The notes: generated by a model from the letters alone, not told the origin. A DNA stretch of 64,000 nucleotides from Alcaligenaceae bacterium (GCA_013416435.1 JACCEN010000002.1:124001-188000); one strand, 5' to 3'; shown: positions 9,502-18,459, counted from the stretch's first letter. Translations and numbers: made by a program.

Positions 9502-10533
9502 TTACTGGGCCTCTATCCCCGCTTCTTCGACAACGCGTTTCCAAAGTTCTAGCTGGCCATTGATGAAGTCGGCGAAGGCTTCACGGCTGCCGCCGTCCGG
9601 CGTCACGCCCTGCTCGGCGAACACGTGCTTGACGTCCTCCATCTGAAGCACCTTGTTCATCTCGCGATTCAACGTCACGAGAATATCGTCGGGCGTGCCG
9701 GCCGGCGCAACGAAGCCATGCCACGAAGAAACCTCGTAGCCCTCCACGCCGGCCTCGGTCACCGTGGGGACATCGGGCAGCACGGGCGAACGCGTGGCGT
9801 GTCCGATTGCGATGGGACGCACTTTCCCTGTCTGTATGAAAGGCAGCGCATGAGGCAGCGCGTCAAAAGCGATCTCGATCTGGCCACCCGCCAAGTCCGT
9901 GAGCATGGGGCTGCTTCCTTTGTACGGAACTTGTGTCATGGATATCTTGGCCATGCTTTCAAACAGCGCCATGGCCAGATGGTTCGACGACCCCGGTCCC
10001 GATGAGCCGTAGTTGATGGCCCCCGGATCCTTTCGTGCCTTCTCCAGGAGGTCGGAAACGGACCGGATCGATGATTCGGAATTCACCACGAGCACCATGG
10101 GGGAGCGCCCGGCCAGCATGAGGGGCGCAAAATCCTTGCGAGTGTCGTAGGAAATGCTCTTGTACAGCCATGGGTTGGCTGCAAAAGGAAACTGGATCAC
10201 CAGCAAGGTGCCGCCATCCGGCGGGGATTTCGCCACCTGAGACGTACCGATCATGGTGCCCGCGCCCGGCTTGTTGTCCACGATGAACGGCTGCCCGAAA
10301 ATATCGCCGAGCTTGTTGCCCATCAGCCGGCCCAGCGTGTCGTTGAACCCGCCGGCGGGATAGGGCACGACGATCTTTACCGGCTTTTCGGGATAAGCCG
10401 CTGCGACCGGCGCTGAAAACCCGACGGCCGCCAGCGATATCGCCAGCGTCGTCAGCAAGGCGCGACGAAGTCTATGAAAAGGCCGTTCCGGACGAACGGC
10501 GCTATCGATTCGGATTGTCTCTTTATTTAACAT
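9502..10533 (-). CDS. Second Bug-type periplasmic binding protein
   Basis: A 343-residue exported receptor with an unusually long N-terminal region of about 25 residues before the hydrophobic core LLTTLAISLAAVGFS and a cleavage site near VAAA. The mature start YPEKPVKIVVPYPAGGFND is close to that of the other Bug protein in this operon: both have PGGFND, an N-Y-x-S-x-G block and PYKGS. They are probably paralogues. The start overlaps the end of the enolase-superfamily gene by 11 bp, so the two are cotranscribed. Two receptors in one operon suggest two related ligands or uptake plus sensing. No TctA/TctB membrane genes are seen nearby. Confidence 0.92.
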   Translation of the reverse strand: MLNKETIRIDSAVRPERPFHRLRRALLTTLAISLAAVGFSAPVAAAYPEKPVKIVVPYPAGGFNDTLGRLMGNKLGDIFGQPFIVDNKPGAGTMIGTSQVAKSPPDGGTLLVIQFPFAANPWLYKSISYDTRKDFAPLMLAGRSPMVLVVNSESSIRSVSDLLEKARKDPGAINYGSSGPGSSNHLAMALFESMAKISMTQVPYKGSSPMLTDLAGGQIEIAFDALPHALPFIQTGKVRPIAIGHATRSPVLPDVPTVTEAGVEGYEVSSWHGFVAPAGTPDDILVTLNREMNKVLQMEDVKHVFAEQGVTPDGGSREAFADFINGQLELWKRVVEEAGIEAQ

Positions 10534-11710
10534 AAGCTGGCCCCTCTATGGGTGGGTGTTTTAGTAGGAATTCTTCGTCGACATTCACGCCGATGCCGGG
10601 GCCCTCCAGTGGACGGACGCAACCATCTTTTTCCAGGATGTATGGGGCGTCGACCAATTCGTCGCGAAGCAGGTTGTTCCGGGACGCGTCGGCCTCAAAA
10701 TAGCCGGGATTGTCGATCGCACTGAGGAAATGGACCGTCGCCGCCATGTTGATTCCGGTCATCGAGATATGCGGGTGAACCGGCAGGTTGTAGGCGGACG
10801 CCATTGCTGCGATGCGCAGGCATTCAGTCAGACCGCCCGCCTTGGAAAGATCGGGTTGCAGGATGGACACGACCCGGTCATCGATCAAACGCGTGAACTC
10901 AAAGCGGGTGTAGTGGTTTTCTCCAGCGGCGAATGGCAGCTTGCCGAAGGGGCGCGCCAACTCATAGCTGCGATAGTCCTGCGGGGCGAAAGGCTCCTCG
11001 AGCCACGCAATGTTCAAATCATCGAGCGCCGGCATTGCGCGTGCCGCGTCCGCCAGGCTGTAGGCCATCATGGCGTCGGTCATGATGTGCAGTTCGTCAC
11101 CCAAGGCTTTGCGCACCGCGCTGACACGCGCGACATCCCGTTCGACACGGTCACCGATACGTAGCTTGATTGCGGTGAATCCGCGCTCGACATGCCCTGA
11201 GGCTTCCTGGACCAGGCTGTCAGGTTCCTGCCAGCCCAGGGCGACGCCGCCCGCGTAAGCCGGCAGTGGACGGGACGCCCCGCCCAGCAGACGATACAAG
11301 GGCACTCCCGCCGCTTTGCCACGGAGATCCCACAAAGCCATGTCCAGGCCGCTCATCGCCAGAACGCAAGCAGCGCCCAGCCCCATGCCGCGCAACTGTC
11401 TTTCATAGATGATGCGCCAAGCGCCGACCGTGTCATAGGCGTCGCGCCCGAGCATCATGTCGCGCAAGGCCGTATTGATGAAGTGCGCAATCGTGGTGTG
11501 CGCGCGCCCGTGATGGGATTCCCCATACCCGACCAACCCGCACTCGGTCGTCACCTTCACGACCACCGCGTCGCGCTTGACGGCGCGCCCGACGCCCAGT
11601 TTTACGCTGTTGCTTGCGGACACCGGCACCGATATCGGATACGCCCGCAGGTCGCGGATCCGCAAGGGGTCCACCATGCGTCGAGTGCCTTGTTCATCGA
11701 TTGCCGACAT
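10523..11710 (-). CDS. Enolase-superfamily enzyme (mandelate racemase/muconate lactonizing type)
   Basis: This 395-residue enzyme has the capping domain followed by the barrel domain of the mandelate racemase subgroup. Visible residues are FTAIKLRIGD (KxR in place of the common KxK), TDAMMAYS, WLEEPF and AGENHY for the metal-binding acids, and PVHPHIS near the C-terminus. These enzymes abstract a proton alpha to a carboxylate and catalyse racemisation, dehydration or cycloisomerisation. The substrate cannot be assigned. It is the first gene of the leftward operon, divergent from the LysR regulator across a very AT-rich 256-bp intergenic region, and overlaps the following Bug gene by 11 bp. 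Confidence 0.92.
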   Translation of the reverse strand: MSAIDEQGTRRMVDPLRIRDLRAYPISVPVSASNSVKLGVGRAVKRDAVVVKVTTECGLVGYGESHHGRAHTTIAHFINTALRDMMLGRDAYDTVGAWRIIYERQLRGMGLGAACVLAMSGLDMALWDLRGKAAGVPLYRLLGGASRPLPAYAGGVALGWQEPDSLVQEASGHVERGFTAIKLRIGDRVERDVARVSAVRKALGDELHIMTDAMMAYSLADAARAMPALDDLNIAWLEEPFAPQDYRSYELARPFGKLPFAAGENHYTRFEFTRLIDDRVVSILQPDLSKAGGLTECLRIAAMASAYNLPVHPHISMTGINMAATVHFLSAIDNPGYFEADASRNNLLRDELVDAPYILEKDGCVRPLEGPGIGVNVDEEFLLKHPPIEGPAYVK

Positions 11711-11966
11711 TCCGCCTCCCTCCGACCACCCCGTCTCTTGTGCCGTGAAGGCGCTGACGGATTTGATATAAAGCGAGTTTAGCTCCGAGCATCAATCAGA
11801 TCAATTAATATATAATTATTGTCTTAATCACTATTAATGATATTAAATCAATGAAACCACCCCTGGATTAGTTCTATACTTTTTATTATTCTAGTAGAAA
11901 TTGTATTTTCATATATCATTTTTTCTTATCAACTAGATCAACATCCCTTTACCTCACGGGAAAGCC
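11711..11966. promoter_or_regulatory. AT-rich divergent promoter region with LysR-type boxes
   Basis: The 256 bp between the divergent enolase-superfamily and lysR genes are far richer in A+T than the rest of the window. Two dyads fit the T-N11-A pattern used by LysR regulators: TTAATGATATTAA at 11834-11846 (arms of 5 around GAT) and AATTAATATATAATT at 11802-11816 (arms of 5 around ATATA). The regulator probably binds here and controls the catabolic operon and itself. That is inference from the arrangement; no promoter hexamers are assigned with confidence. Confidence 0.6.
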
Positions 11967-12932
11967 ATGGAGCTACGTCAGATCCAATATTTTGTCTGCC
12001 TGTTCGAAGAAGGCACGGTGACGCGTGCGGCAAAGCGGCTGAATATCGTGCAGCCGGCGCTGAGCATGCAGATCGCGAAGCTGGAGGAAGAGCTTGGTCA
12101 GAAGCTCTTCGAACGCAGCCAGCAAGGCATGCAGCCGACCAATGCGGGCAGGCAGATGTACCGGCTATTCCTTCCGATCCTGCGCGACATCGTCCATGCA
12201 CGTGATCAGCTTCTTCATACTGACGGAGAATTAAGCGGCCACGTCAACGTCGGCATGATCGCGTCCATCGCCCAGGGGGTCCTGGCCGACGCCTTGCGCG
12301 AATATGCCGAGCTGCATCCCAAAGTCAGTGTCACGGTGGCCGATGGCTATAGCACCATGCTTGCGGACTGGGTGGCCGGAGGCCAGCTGGATGCCGCCGT
12401 CATCAACAAGCCGCGGCGACCATTGGGCTTGAACATGGAGCACATCATCGATGAGGATCTCACGCTGATCACCGGCACCGACTACCGGCAGTCCTTGCCG
12501 CCCAGCGTACCGTTCCGTATGGTTCAGGAACTTGAACTCGCGTTGCCCACGCGCCACCATGGCCTGCGCGCGATTCTGGAAAGCTTCGCGCAAGCGGAAG
12601 ATGTCGACCTTTCTCCGAAGCTGGAAACCGATTCCGTCATTTCCATTTTGAAGCTGGTCGAGAGGACGCAGTTCGCCACCATACTGCCGCGGATCTCCAT
12701 TGCGAACCGCCAAGAACTGTACGGGCTTCGATGCTACCCCATCATTTCGCCCCGTCTCGTCCGCCAGGTGGTATGCGTCACGCATCCACGACGCCCTCTG
12801 AACCCAGCCAGCGCGGCGTTCATTTCCATCATCACCAAGCGCCTGCGCTCGCTTGACATGCCATCCGAATCGAACGGCACTCCGGGCGCGAAACCGTCAT
12901 ACCCTTCAGATCCGGCGCAGCAAAGAACTTGA
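11967..12932 (+). CDS. LysR-family transcriptional regulator
   Basis: The 321-residue protein has the LysR winged helix-turn-helix at its N-terminus (MELRQIQYFVCLFEEGTVTR, then AAKRLNIVQPALSMQIAKLE). A periplasmic-binding-like effector domain begins near residue 90 (SGHVNVGMIASIAQGV). It is transcribed away from the catabolic operon across a shared AT-rich region, the usual LysR arrangement, and so probably activates the operon in response to a pathway intermediate. The effector is unknown. The following gene, an XdhC-type protein, starts 27 bp downstream and is probably cotranscribed. Confidence 0.93.
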   Translation: MELRQIQYFVCLFEEGTVTRAAKRLNIVQPALSMQIAKLEEELGQKLFERSQQGMQPTNAGRQMYRLFLPILRDIVHARDQLLHTDGELSGHVNVGMIASIAQGVLADALREYAELHPKVSVTVADGYSTMLADWVAGGQLDAAVINKPRRPLGLNMEHIIDEDLTLITGTDYRQSLPPSVPFRMVQELELALPTRHHGLRAILESFAQAEDVDLSPKLETDSVISILKLVERTQFATILPRISIANRQELYGLRCYPIISPRLVRQVVCVTHPRRPLNPASAAFISIITKRLRSLDMPSESNGTPGAKPSYPSDPAQQRT

Positions 12933-12959
12933 GCCCTTGTACATCAACATCGACACGAC

Positions 12960-13940
12960 ATGGACAGCACAGACATCGAAGTACTCGCCGCGGCGGTTAA
13001 ATGGAGCGCGGAAGGCAGACGCGCCATGCTGGCCACTGTCGTCCATACATGGGGCTCCGCCCCCCGTCCTCCCGGCTCCATGATGATCATCCGCAGCGAC
13101 GGCCACGTGAAAGGCTCCGTCTCGGGCGGATGCATCGAAGACGATCTGATACGCAAAGTGCAGGCGGGCGAAGGCGTGCAAGACTTTCCGCAGACACTCG
13201 TCTACGGCTTGGCGGCCGACGAAGCGCACCGGTTCGGCCTTCCTTGCGGCGGAACACTGAAACTTGTCGTCGAACCGGTCACGCCGACATCGGGCCTGGC
13301 CGAACTGCTGGCGGCGTTGCGGCGTGGGCAGCTCATCCAGCGCAGGCTCGATCTGCACGACGGGACGGTAAGGCTGGCTCCCGCGGACAAGGCTGGCCCG
13401 CTGCAATACGACGATCACTATCTGATCACCACCCATGGACCGCAATTCCGCCTCGTCATCATCGGCGCGGCGCAAGTGTCGCGCTATGTCGCCAACATCG
13501 CCCTGAGCCTGAACTACGAAGTGTTCATTTGCGACCCGCGCGAAGAGTACCTGGATGAATGGGATATTCCCGGCGTGCAGCTGTCGCGCGAAATGCCCGA
13601 CGATCTGATTCTTCGCCTGGAGCTGGATCCGCATTGCGCCGTGCTGACCCTGACTCATGACCCCAAGCTTGACGACATGGCCTTGCTTGAGGCCTTGAAA
13701 TCCCCGGCGATGTATGTCGGCGCCCTGGGTTCGCGGCGCAACAACGAACGCCGGCGCGAACGCCTGGCCCTGTTCGATCTGAGCCCCGCGCAGATCGGCA
13801 AGCTGCGGGGCCCGGTCGGGCTATACCTGGGTTCCCGCACGCCGCCGGAAATCGCCGTCTCCATCATGGCCGAGATAACGGCCGTGCGCAACGGCGTCGA
13901 GATCCTGCAGAAGTATCCGCAACCGGAAGCCACGGCATGA
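12960..13940 (+). CDS. XdhC/CoxI-family molybdenum cofactor chaperone
   Basis: The 326-residue product carries the XdhC_CoxI domain at its N-terminus, with GSAPRPPGSMM and the conserved cysteine in SVSGGCIEDDL. A Rossmann-like C-terminal domain follows (LVIIGAAQVSRYVANIAL; YVGALGSRRNNERRRERL). Family members bind the molybdenum cofactor, help sulfurate it and insert it into xanthine oxidase-family enzymes. The Mo-hydroxylase encoded at 2610-6936 is the obvious client, so this gene ties the rightward arm of the locus to the leftward operon. Its stop overlaps the following hydrolase start as ATGA. Confidence 0.93.
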   Translation: MDSTDIEVLAAAVKWSAEGRRAMLATVVHTWGSAPRPPGSMMIIRSDGHVKGSVSGGCIEDDLIRKVQAGEGVQDFPQTLVYGLAADEAHRFGLPCGGTLKLVVEPVTPTSGLAELLAALRRGQLIQRRLDLHDGTVRLAPADKAGPLQYDDHYLITTHGPQFRLVIIGAAQVSRYVANIALSLNYEVFICDPREEYLDEWDIPGVQLSREMPDDLILRLELDPHCAVLTLTHDPKLDDMALLEALKSPAMYVGALGSRRNNERRRERLALFDLSPAQIGKLRGPVGLYLGSRTPPEIAVSIMAEITAVRNGVEILQKYPQPEATA

Positions 13941-14758
13941 CCCGATTCGAGCACGACGACTTCCTTTTGCGGCTGCCGTCCGGAAACGCCCGGATAGAAT
14001 CGCGGTGGATCGCTCCAGAGCGCTGTGATTCACGGCTATTGGTATTTCTGCATGAAGGCCTGGGCTCCATAGATGCATGGCGCGGCTGGCCGGAATCCTT
14101 GTGCGCCAGCCTGGACTGCAGGGGCTTCGTCTTCTCCCGGCAGGGATACGGTCGCTCGTTGCCGGCTCCCCGCGCCGACGGATGGCCCATGGATTATCTG
14201 CAGCGCGAAGCGACTGAGGCCATGCCCGCAGTGCTCGATGCCGCCGGCATCGATCCGGCCCGTGACCGCCCAGTCATCGTGGGCCATAGCGACGGCGGTT
14301 CTATCGCGCTGCATTATGCTGCCGCATTTCCCGCGCATACTGGCGCCGTAGTCGTTATTGCGCCTCATGTCTACGCAACCGGCGTCAATTTCCAGCTGAT
14401 CGCTCAGTTGCAGCGCAATTACGCCGGTTCCGCCCTGCAACGGTATCTGGCGCCTTTGCATGACCATCCTGACGACGTTTTCTGGCGCTGGAGCAAGCGC
14501 TGGACGTCACCCGAGTTTCGCCAGTGGGACATCACGGCATCGCTGCGAAACATATCCGCGCCGCTCTTGGCGATACAAGGCCGCGACGACCAGTACAGTA
14601 CGCTGGACCAGCTGTACGAGATTTCACGCCAGGTTGCCCAGGCAGAACTCATGATTCTTGATAAATGCCGGCATACGCCGCATCTGGAACATCCCGCGAC
14701 GCTGGCCCAACGCATCGCCGCCTTTCTCGACGAAAAGAAACCGCATCCCGCTAATTGA
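13937..14758 (+). CDS. Alpha/beta hydrolase
   Basis: The 273-residue protein has an alpha/beta hydrolase fold with the nucleophile elbow GHSDGGS (Ser near residue 116), an oxyanion region in LHEGLGS, an acid candidate in QGRDDQYS and the catalytic His in CRHTPHLEHP. It has no signal peptide. It resembles the enol-lactonase/esterase branch and could hydrolyse a lactone or a CoA thioester formed by the catabolic pathway, which is inference. It is translationally coupled to the XdhC gene by ATGA. Its 3' end overlaps the convergent sua5 gene by 8 bp. Confidence 0.87.
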   Translation: MTRFEHDDFLLRLPSGNARIESRWIAPERCDSRLLVFLHEGLGSIDAWRGWPESLCASLDCRGFVFSRQGYGRSLPAPRADGWPMDYLQREATEAMPAVLDAAGIDPARDRPVIVGHSDGGSIALHYAAAFPAHTGAVVVIAPHVYATGVNFQLIAQLQRNYAGSALQRYLAPLHDHPDDVFWRWSKRWTSPEFRQWDITASLRNISAPLLAIQGRDDQYSTLDQLYEISRQVAQAELMILDKCRHTPHLEHPATLAQRIAAFLDEKKPHPAN

Positions 14759-15770
14759 AAGCCGCTGCCGCGCGGCCGATGCGATCGTTGACTGCCTGCC
14801 ATTCAGGCAGGATAGGCGGCTGTTCAAGCACGATGCCCGAATAAGCCTGTTCATCCAGGTGGCGGAGCAGTGCATACAGTTCACGCGCGTAGGCTTCCGG
14901 ATCGGGGGCGCCGGAAATCCAGTCCACGTCCGGACCGGGCGGGGCTGCGGGCGCCGAAAACGCCACCACAGCGATGCGCCCCTTGTGGGGCTGATCCGCC
15001 ACTCGCGCAATGTCCTGCCTGGACATGATTCGCAAAGGGGTGCGAGGCGCGTAATGGGCTTTCAGCGTGCCGGACGCGCGAGGCGCAGAGGCGTCGGGAC
15101 GCGCGGGCTCCTTGCCGAGCACCGCCGCGATCTGCGCAGCGGTGACATGCCCGGGCCTGAGCAGGACCGGCCCCACGCCCTTGCCTATGCGCGAGACGTC
15201 GACAATGGTGGACTCAATGCCCACCTGTGACGGTCCGCCTTCAAGCACCAGCAGATCATCGGGGCCGAGCTCCGGAAATTCGCTGCGAACATGCGCGGCA
15301 TGGGTTGGCGATACTTGCCCGAACTTATTGGCCGACGGCGCCGCCACGCCGCCCTGCCCGCCCGGCTTCAGACTTGCGAACCGGCGCAACAACGCCTGCG
15401 CCACCGGATGCGAAGGGCAGCGCAGGCCTATGCTGTCCTGCCCGCCGCTGACCGCATCGGGGATATGCGGCGCGCGAGGCAGGATCAGGGTCAGCGGTCC
15501 CGGCCAGAAAGCCTGAATGAGCGCACGCGCTTCCGGCGGCAATGTTCCCGTCCAATAGGCAAGATCAGCTTCCGGCGCAACGTGCACGATGATGGGATGC
15601 CCCGACGGGCGGCCCTTGGCCGCATAGATGCGGGCAACCGCGGCCGGATTCTCGGCATCGGCGCCCAGGCCATATACGGTTTCCGTGGGAAAAGCCACCA
15701 GCCCGCCGGCGGCGAGCCGCACTGCGGCTTCCGTCAGCATATGGTCCATATCGGACATGGAAGGACTCAT
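14751..15770 (-). CDS. sua5: Threonylcarbamoyl-AMP synthase (Sua5 type)
   Basis: The 339-residue protein has the YrdC-like catalytic domain (FPTETVYGLGADAENP near residue 28, KGRPSGHPIIVH, PGPLTLIL, SANKFGQVSPTHA) plus a C-terminal Sua5 domain; the short TsaC form lacks the latter. It makes threonylcarbamoyl-adenylate from threonine, bicarbonate and ATP for t6A37 modification of ANN-decoding tRNAs. The ATG at 15770 overlaps the purK stop as ATGA; an internal ATG at 15758 is an alternative start. It ends the pur cluster and is convergent with the alpha/beta hydrolase. Confidence 0.93.
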   Translation of the reverse strand: MSPSMSDMDHMLTEAAVRLAAGGLVAFPTETVYGLGADAENPAAVARIYAAKGRPSGHPIIVHVAPEADLAYWTGTLPPEARALIQAFWPGPLTLILPRAPHIPDAVSGGQDSIGLRCPSHPVAQALLRRFASLKPGGQGGVAAPSANKFGQVSPTHAAHVRSEFPELGPDDLLVLEGGPSQVGIESTIVDVSRIGKGVGPVLLRPGHVTAAQIAAVLGKEPARPDASAPRASGTLKAHYAPRTPLRIMSRQDIARVADQPHKGRIAVVAFSAPAAPPGPDVDWISGAPDPEAYARELYALLRHLDEQAYSGIVLEQPPILPEWQAVNDRIGRAAAAFN

Positions 15771-16948
15771 GGCTGGAACGCGATGCCCAGCACACCGGCC
15801 ACTTCGGCGGCGGCCGCCTCGGCCTGGGCCAGCGTCGGGGCAACGACGTTCACGTGGCCCATCTTGCGGCCTCGCCGTGCTTCGGCCTTGCCATATAAAT
15901 GCAGCTTGGCGCCCGGCACCTTCAGGACACCTTGCCAGTCCGGTTCGCGCTTTTCGCCGCCCGGTCCATCGAACCATATGTCGCCAAGAACATTGAGCAT
16001 GATGGCCGACATGGGGCATCCCGCGTTGCCCAGCGGCATGCCGGCCATGGCGCGGGCCTGTTGCTCGAACTGGCTGCTCACGCAGGCATTCATGGTGTAG
16101 TGGCCGCTGTTGTGAGGCCTGGGCGCGATTTCGTTGGCCACCAGGCTGCCATCGCGCAAGATGAAGAACTCCACGCAAAGCACCCCTACATAATGCAGGG
16201 CCTGGGCAATGGTAACCGCCGCCTCGGCTGCCTTGACCGCCTGCGGTGTGGCAGCCGAGATGGCATCGACCGTGGATACGGCAAGGATGCCGTCCCGATG
16301 CTCGTTGCGCGCGGACGGAAACACCACGGTTTGCCCGTCCATGCCGCGCGCCATCACCACGGACAATTCGCTGTCCAGGGGCAGCATCGCCTCCAGCACG
16401 CATTCGGCCTGCTTGAAATCCTGGAAAGCGGCTAGCGCCTCTTCGAGCGTCTTGACTCGGGCCTGGCCCTTGCCGTCATAGCCCAATCGCGCGATCTTCA
16501 AGATGCCGGGAAACAATTCGCCAGGCGCTGAACGGAGGTCGTCGGCGTTGCGAATGGCGGCATGGGGCGCTACAGGCACCCCGCTTCCGGCGATGAAGGC
16601 TTTTTCCCGGATGCGGTCCTGGACGATCGCGACGGCGTCGGCGGATGGGCTGACGGAGGACGATTCCGCCAGGATAGCCAGGCTGCGCGCGGGAACGTTC
16701 TCGAATTCAGTGGTAATGGCTTTGCACCGCGCCGCCAACCGGGCAAGTCCATCGGAGTCTTCATAGCCGGCCCGGATATGCATGTCGGCGACCGCGCCGG
16801 CGGGACTGTGTTCGTCGGGGTCGAGCACGGCTACTTTATAGCCCATGCTTTGCGCGGAATGACAGAACATGCGCCCGAGCTGCCCTCCCCCTATCATGCC
16901 CAGCCAGTCGCCTGGCAAGATAGGGGAAGAAGTGGAGACCTCACTCAT
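15767..16948 (-). CDS. purK: N5-carboxyaminoimidazole ribonucleotide synthase
   Basis: The 393-residue ATP-grasp enzyme converts AIR, bicarbonate and ATP to N5-CAIR in purine synthesis. The N-terminal dinucleotide-like motif MIGGGQLGRMFCHSAQSMGY, the grasp-domain KIARLGYDGKGQ, CVEFFILRDG and IAPRPHNSGHYT are typical. It lies 65 bp downstream of purE, whose product uses N5-CAIR as substrate, and overlaps sua5 by 4 bp. The length is normal and nothing is unusual. Confidence 0.96.
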   Translation of the reverse strand: MSEVSTSSPILPGDWLGMIGGGQLGRMFCHSAQSMGYKVAVLDPDEHSPAGAVADMHIRAGYEDSDGLARLAARCKAITTEFENVPARSLAILAESSSVSPSADAVAIVQDRIREKAFIAGSGVPVAPHAAIRNADDLRSAPGELFPGILKIARLGYDGKGQARVKTLEEALAAFQDFKQAECVLEAMLPLDSELSVVMARGMDGQTVVFPSARNEHRDGILAVSTVDAISAATPQAVKAAEAAVTIAQALHYVGVLCVEFFILRDGSLVANEIAPRPHNSGHYTMNACVSSQFEQQARAMAGMPLGNAGCPMSAIMLNVLGDIWFDGPGGEKREPDWQGVLKVPGAKLHLYGKAEARRGRKMGHVNVVAPTLAQAEAAAAEVAGVLGIAFQP

Positions 16949-17013
16949 GAATACGACCTGTATTGAAATCGGAACGTGAAAGAAGAAATGCGTGCAGCGG
17001 CGGCGGGCGAACG

Positions 17014-17556
17014 CTACAGCGTAACGTGCGGCGGGACGACCATGGCGCGCGCCGCCTCGGTTTGCCTGGCACGATAGGACTCGAGCTTTTCAAGAAGCCC
17101 GGCGTTGGTCATGGCAAGGCAGGCAATGACGTGCAGCGCGGCGTTTGTAGCACCCGCCTCGCCTATGGCGAATGTGGCGACGGGCACGCCTTTGGGCATT
17201 TGCACGATGGACAAGAGCGAGTCTTCGCCGCGCAGGTAACGCGAAGGCACCGGCACGCCGAATACCGGCACCGGCGTCAAGGCCGCCATCATTCCCGGCA
17301 GATGGGCTGCGCCCCCCGCCCCCGCGATAATGGCGCGCAAGCCCCTGCCTGCGGCCTTCGCGCCATAATCCACCATGTCCAGCGGCATGCGATGGGCGGA
17401 TACGACGCGCATTTCGTGGGGAACGCCGAACTCTTCAAGTACGGCGACCGCATTCTTCATGATGTCCCAGTCGCTGGAAGAACCCATGATGATGCCGATG
17501 ATGGGATTCGCGGCGCCTGGATTGCCTGTTGCGTCGGTCAATTGGAATTCAGCCAT
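17014..17556 (-). CDS. purE: N5-carboxyaminoimidazole ribonucleotide mutase
   Basis: The 180-residue class I PurE rearranges N5-CAIR to CAIR. The signature GIIMGSSSDWDIMKNA, the VSAHRMP histidine loop and AGAGGAAHLPGM are present. It stands between purC (21 bp upstream) and purK, so three consecutive steps of purine synthesis are encoded together. The N-terminal 15 or so residues before the core are weakly conserved, and the start at 17556 is the first ATG available. Confidence 0.96.
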   Translation of the reverse strand: MAEFQLTDATGNPGAANPIIGIIMGSSSDWDIMKNAVAVLEEFGVPHEMRVVSAHRMPLDMVDYGAKAAGRGLRAIIAGAGGAAHLPGMMAALTPVPVFGVPVPSRYLRGEDSLLSIVQMPKGVPVATFAIGEAGATNAALHVIACLAMTNAGLLEKLESYRARQTEAARAMVVPPHVTL

Positions 17557-17577
17557 GGAATGATCCTCGTTCTGGAT

Positions 17578-18459
17578 TCAGCTGGTGAGGCGCGTCGCCG
17601 CTTCGCGGTACTTCGCCGCCGTTTTTTCAAGCACGTCGGCGGGGAGCCGAGGCGCCGGGGGCGTCTTGTCCCAGACCTGGGTTTCGAGCCAGTCACGGAC
17701 GAACTGCTTGTCGAACGAAGGGGGGCTGATGCCGACCGCGTATTCGGACGCGGGCCAGAACCTCGATGAGTCGGGCGTGAGGACCTCGTCCATGAGATGC
17801 AATTGCCCGTCGCCGTCCAGGCCGAATTCGAATTTCGTGTCCGCGATGATGATGCCCTTGCCGGCCGCATATTCGGCGGCTTCGGCGTAGAGGCGCAGAG
17901 TGACCTCGCGGATTCGCTCGGCGAGTTCCCTGCCCACCGCATTCACGACATAGTCGAAATCGACGTTTTCATCGTGCTCGCCGAACTCGGCCTTGGCGGC
18001 CGGCGTGAAGATCGGTTCCGGCAGGCGGCTGGCCTGCTGCAGGCCGGGCGGCAGCGCGATGCCGCAGACGCTTCCCGTGGCCTGGTAGTCCTTCCAGCCC
18101 GAGCCGATGAGATAGCCGCGCGCCACCGCTTCGACCAATATCGGCTTGAGGCGCTTCACCACAACCGAACGTCCGGCTACCTGATCTCGCTCGTCCGCCG
18201 CAACGACGTCTTGCGGGTCGACACCGGTCGAGTGGTTGGGCAGGATGTGAGCGAGCTTCTGCAGCCAGAATTCGGTGAGCTCGGTCAGGACCTGCCCCTT
18301 GCCGGGTATGGGATCATCAAGGATGACGTCGAAAGCGGAGATCCGGTCGGACGCCACGATCAGCAACTTGTCGTCGCCGACCGCGTACATGTCGCGTACC
18401 TTGCCGCGCCCCAGCAGGGGCAACGATTTGATGGTGGATTGATGAAGGGACTGCGCCAC
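17578..18459 (-). CDS. purC: SAICAR synthetase
   Basis: The 293-residue enzyme condenses CAIR with aspartate using ATP. The opening [34 protein letters not shown], and [13 protein letters not shown] are family motifs. The start is GTG at 18459: AAGGA lies six bases upstream and there is no in-frame ATG before the conserved core. It is the first pur gene of the leftward purC-purE-purK-sua5 group and is separated from fba by 75 bp that contain a strong hairpin (18480-18510), so pur expression may be partly uncoupled from fba. Confidence 0.95.
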   Translation of the reverse strand: MAQSLHQSTIKSLPLLGRGKVRDMYAVGDDKLLIVASDRISAFDVILDDPIPGKGQVLTELTEFWLQKLAHILPNHSTGVDPQDVVAADERDQVAGRSVVVKRLKPILVEAVARGYLIGSGWKDYQATGSVCGIALPPGLQQASRLPEPIFTPAAKAEFGEHDENVDFDYVVNAVGRELAERIREVTLRLYAEAAEYAAGKGIIIADTKFEFGLDGDGQLHLMDEVLTPDSSRFWPASEYAVGISPPSFDKQFVRDWLETQVWDKTPPAPRLPADVLEKTAAKYREAATRLTS

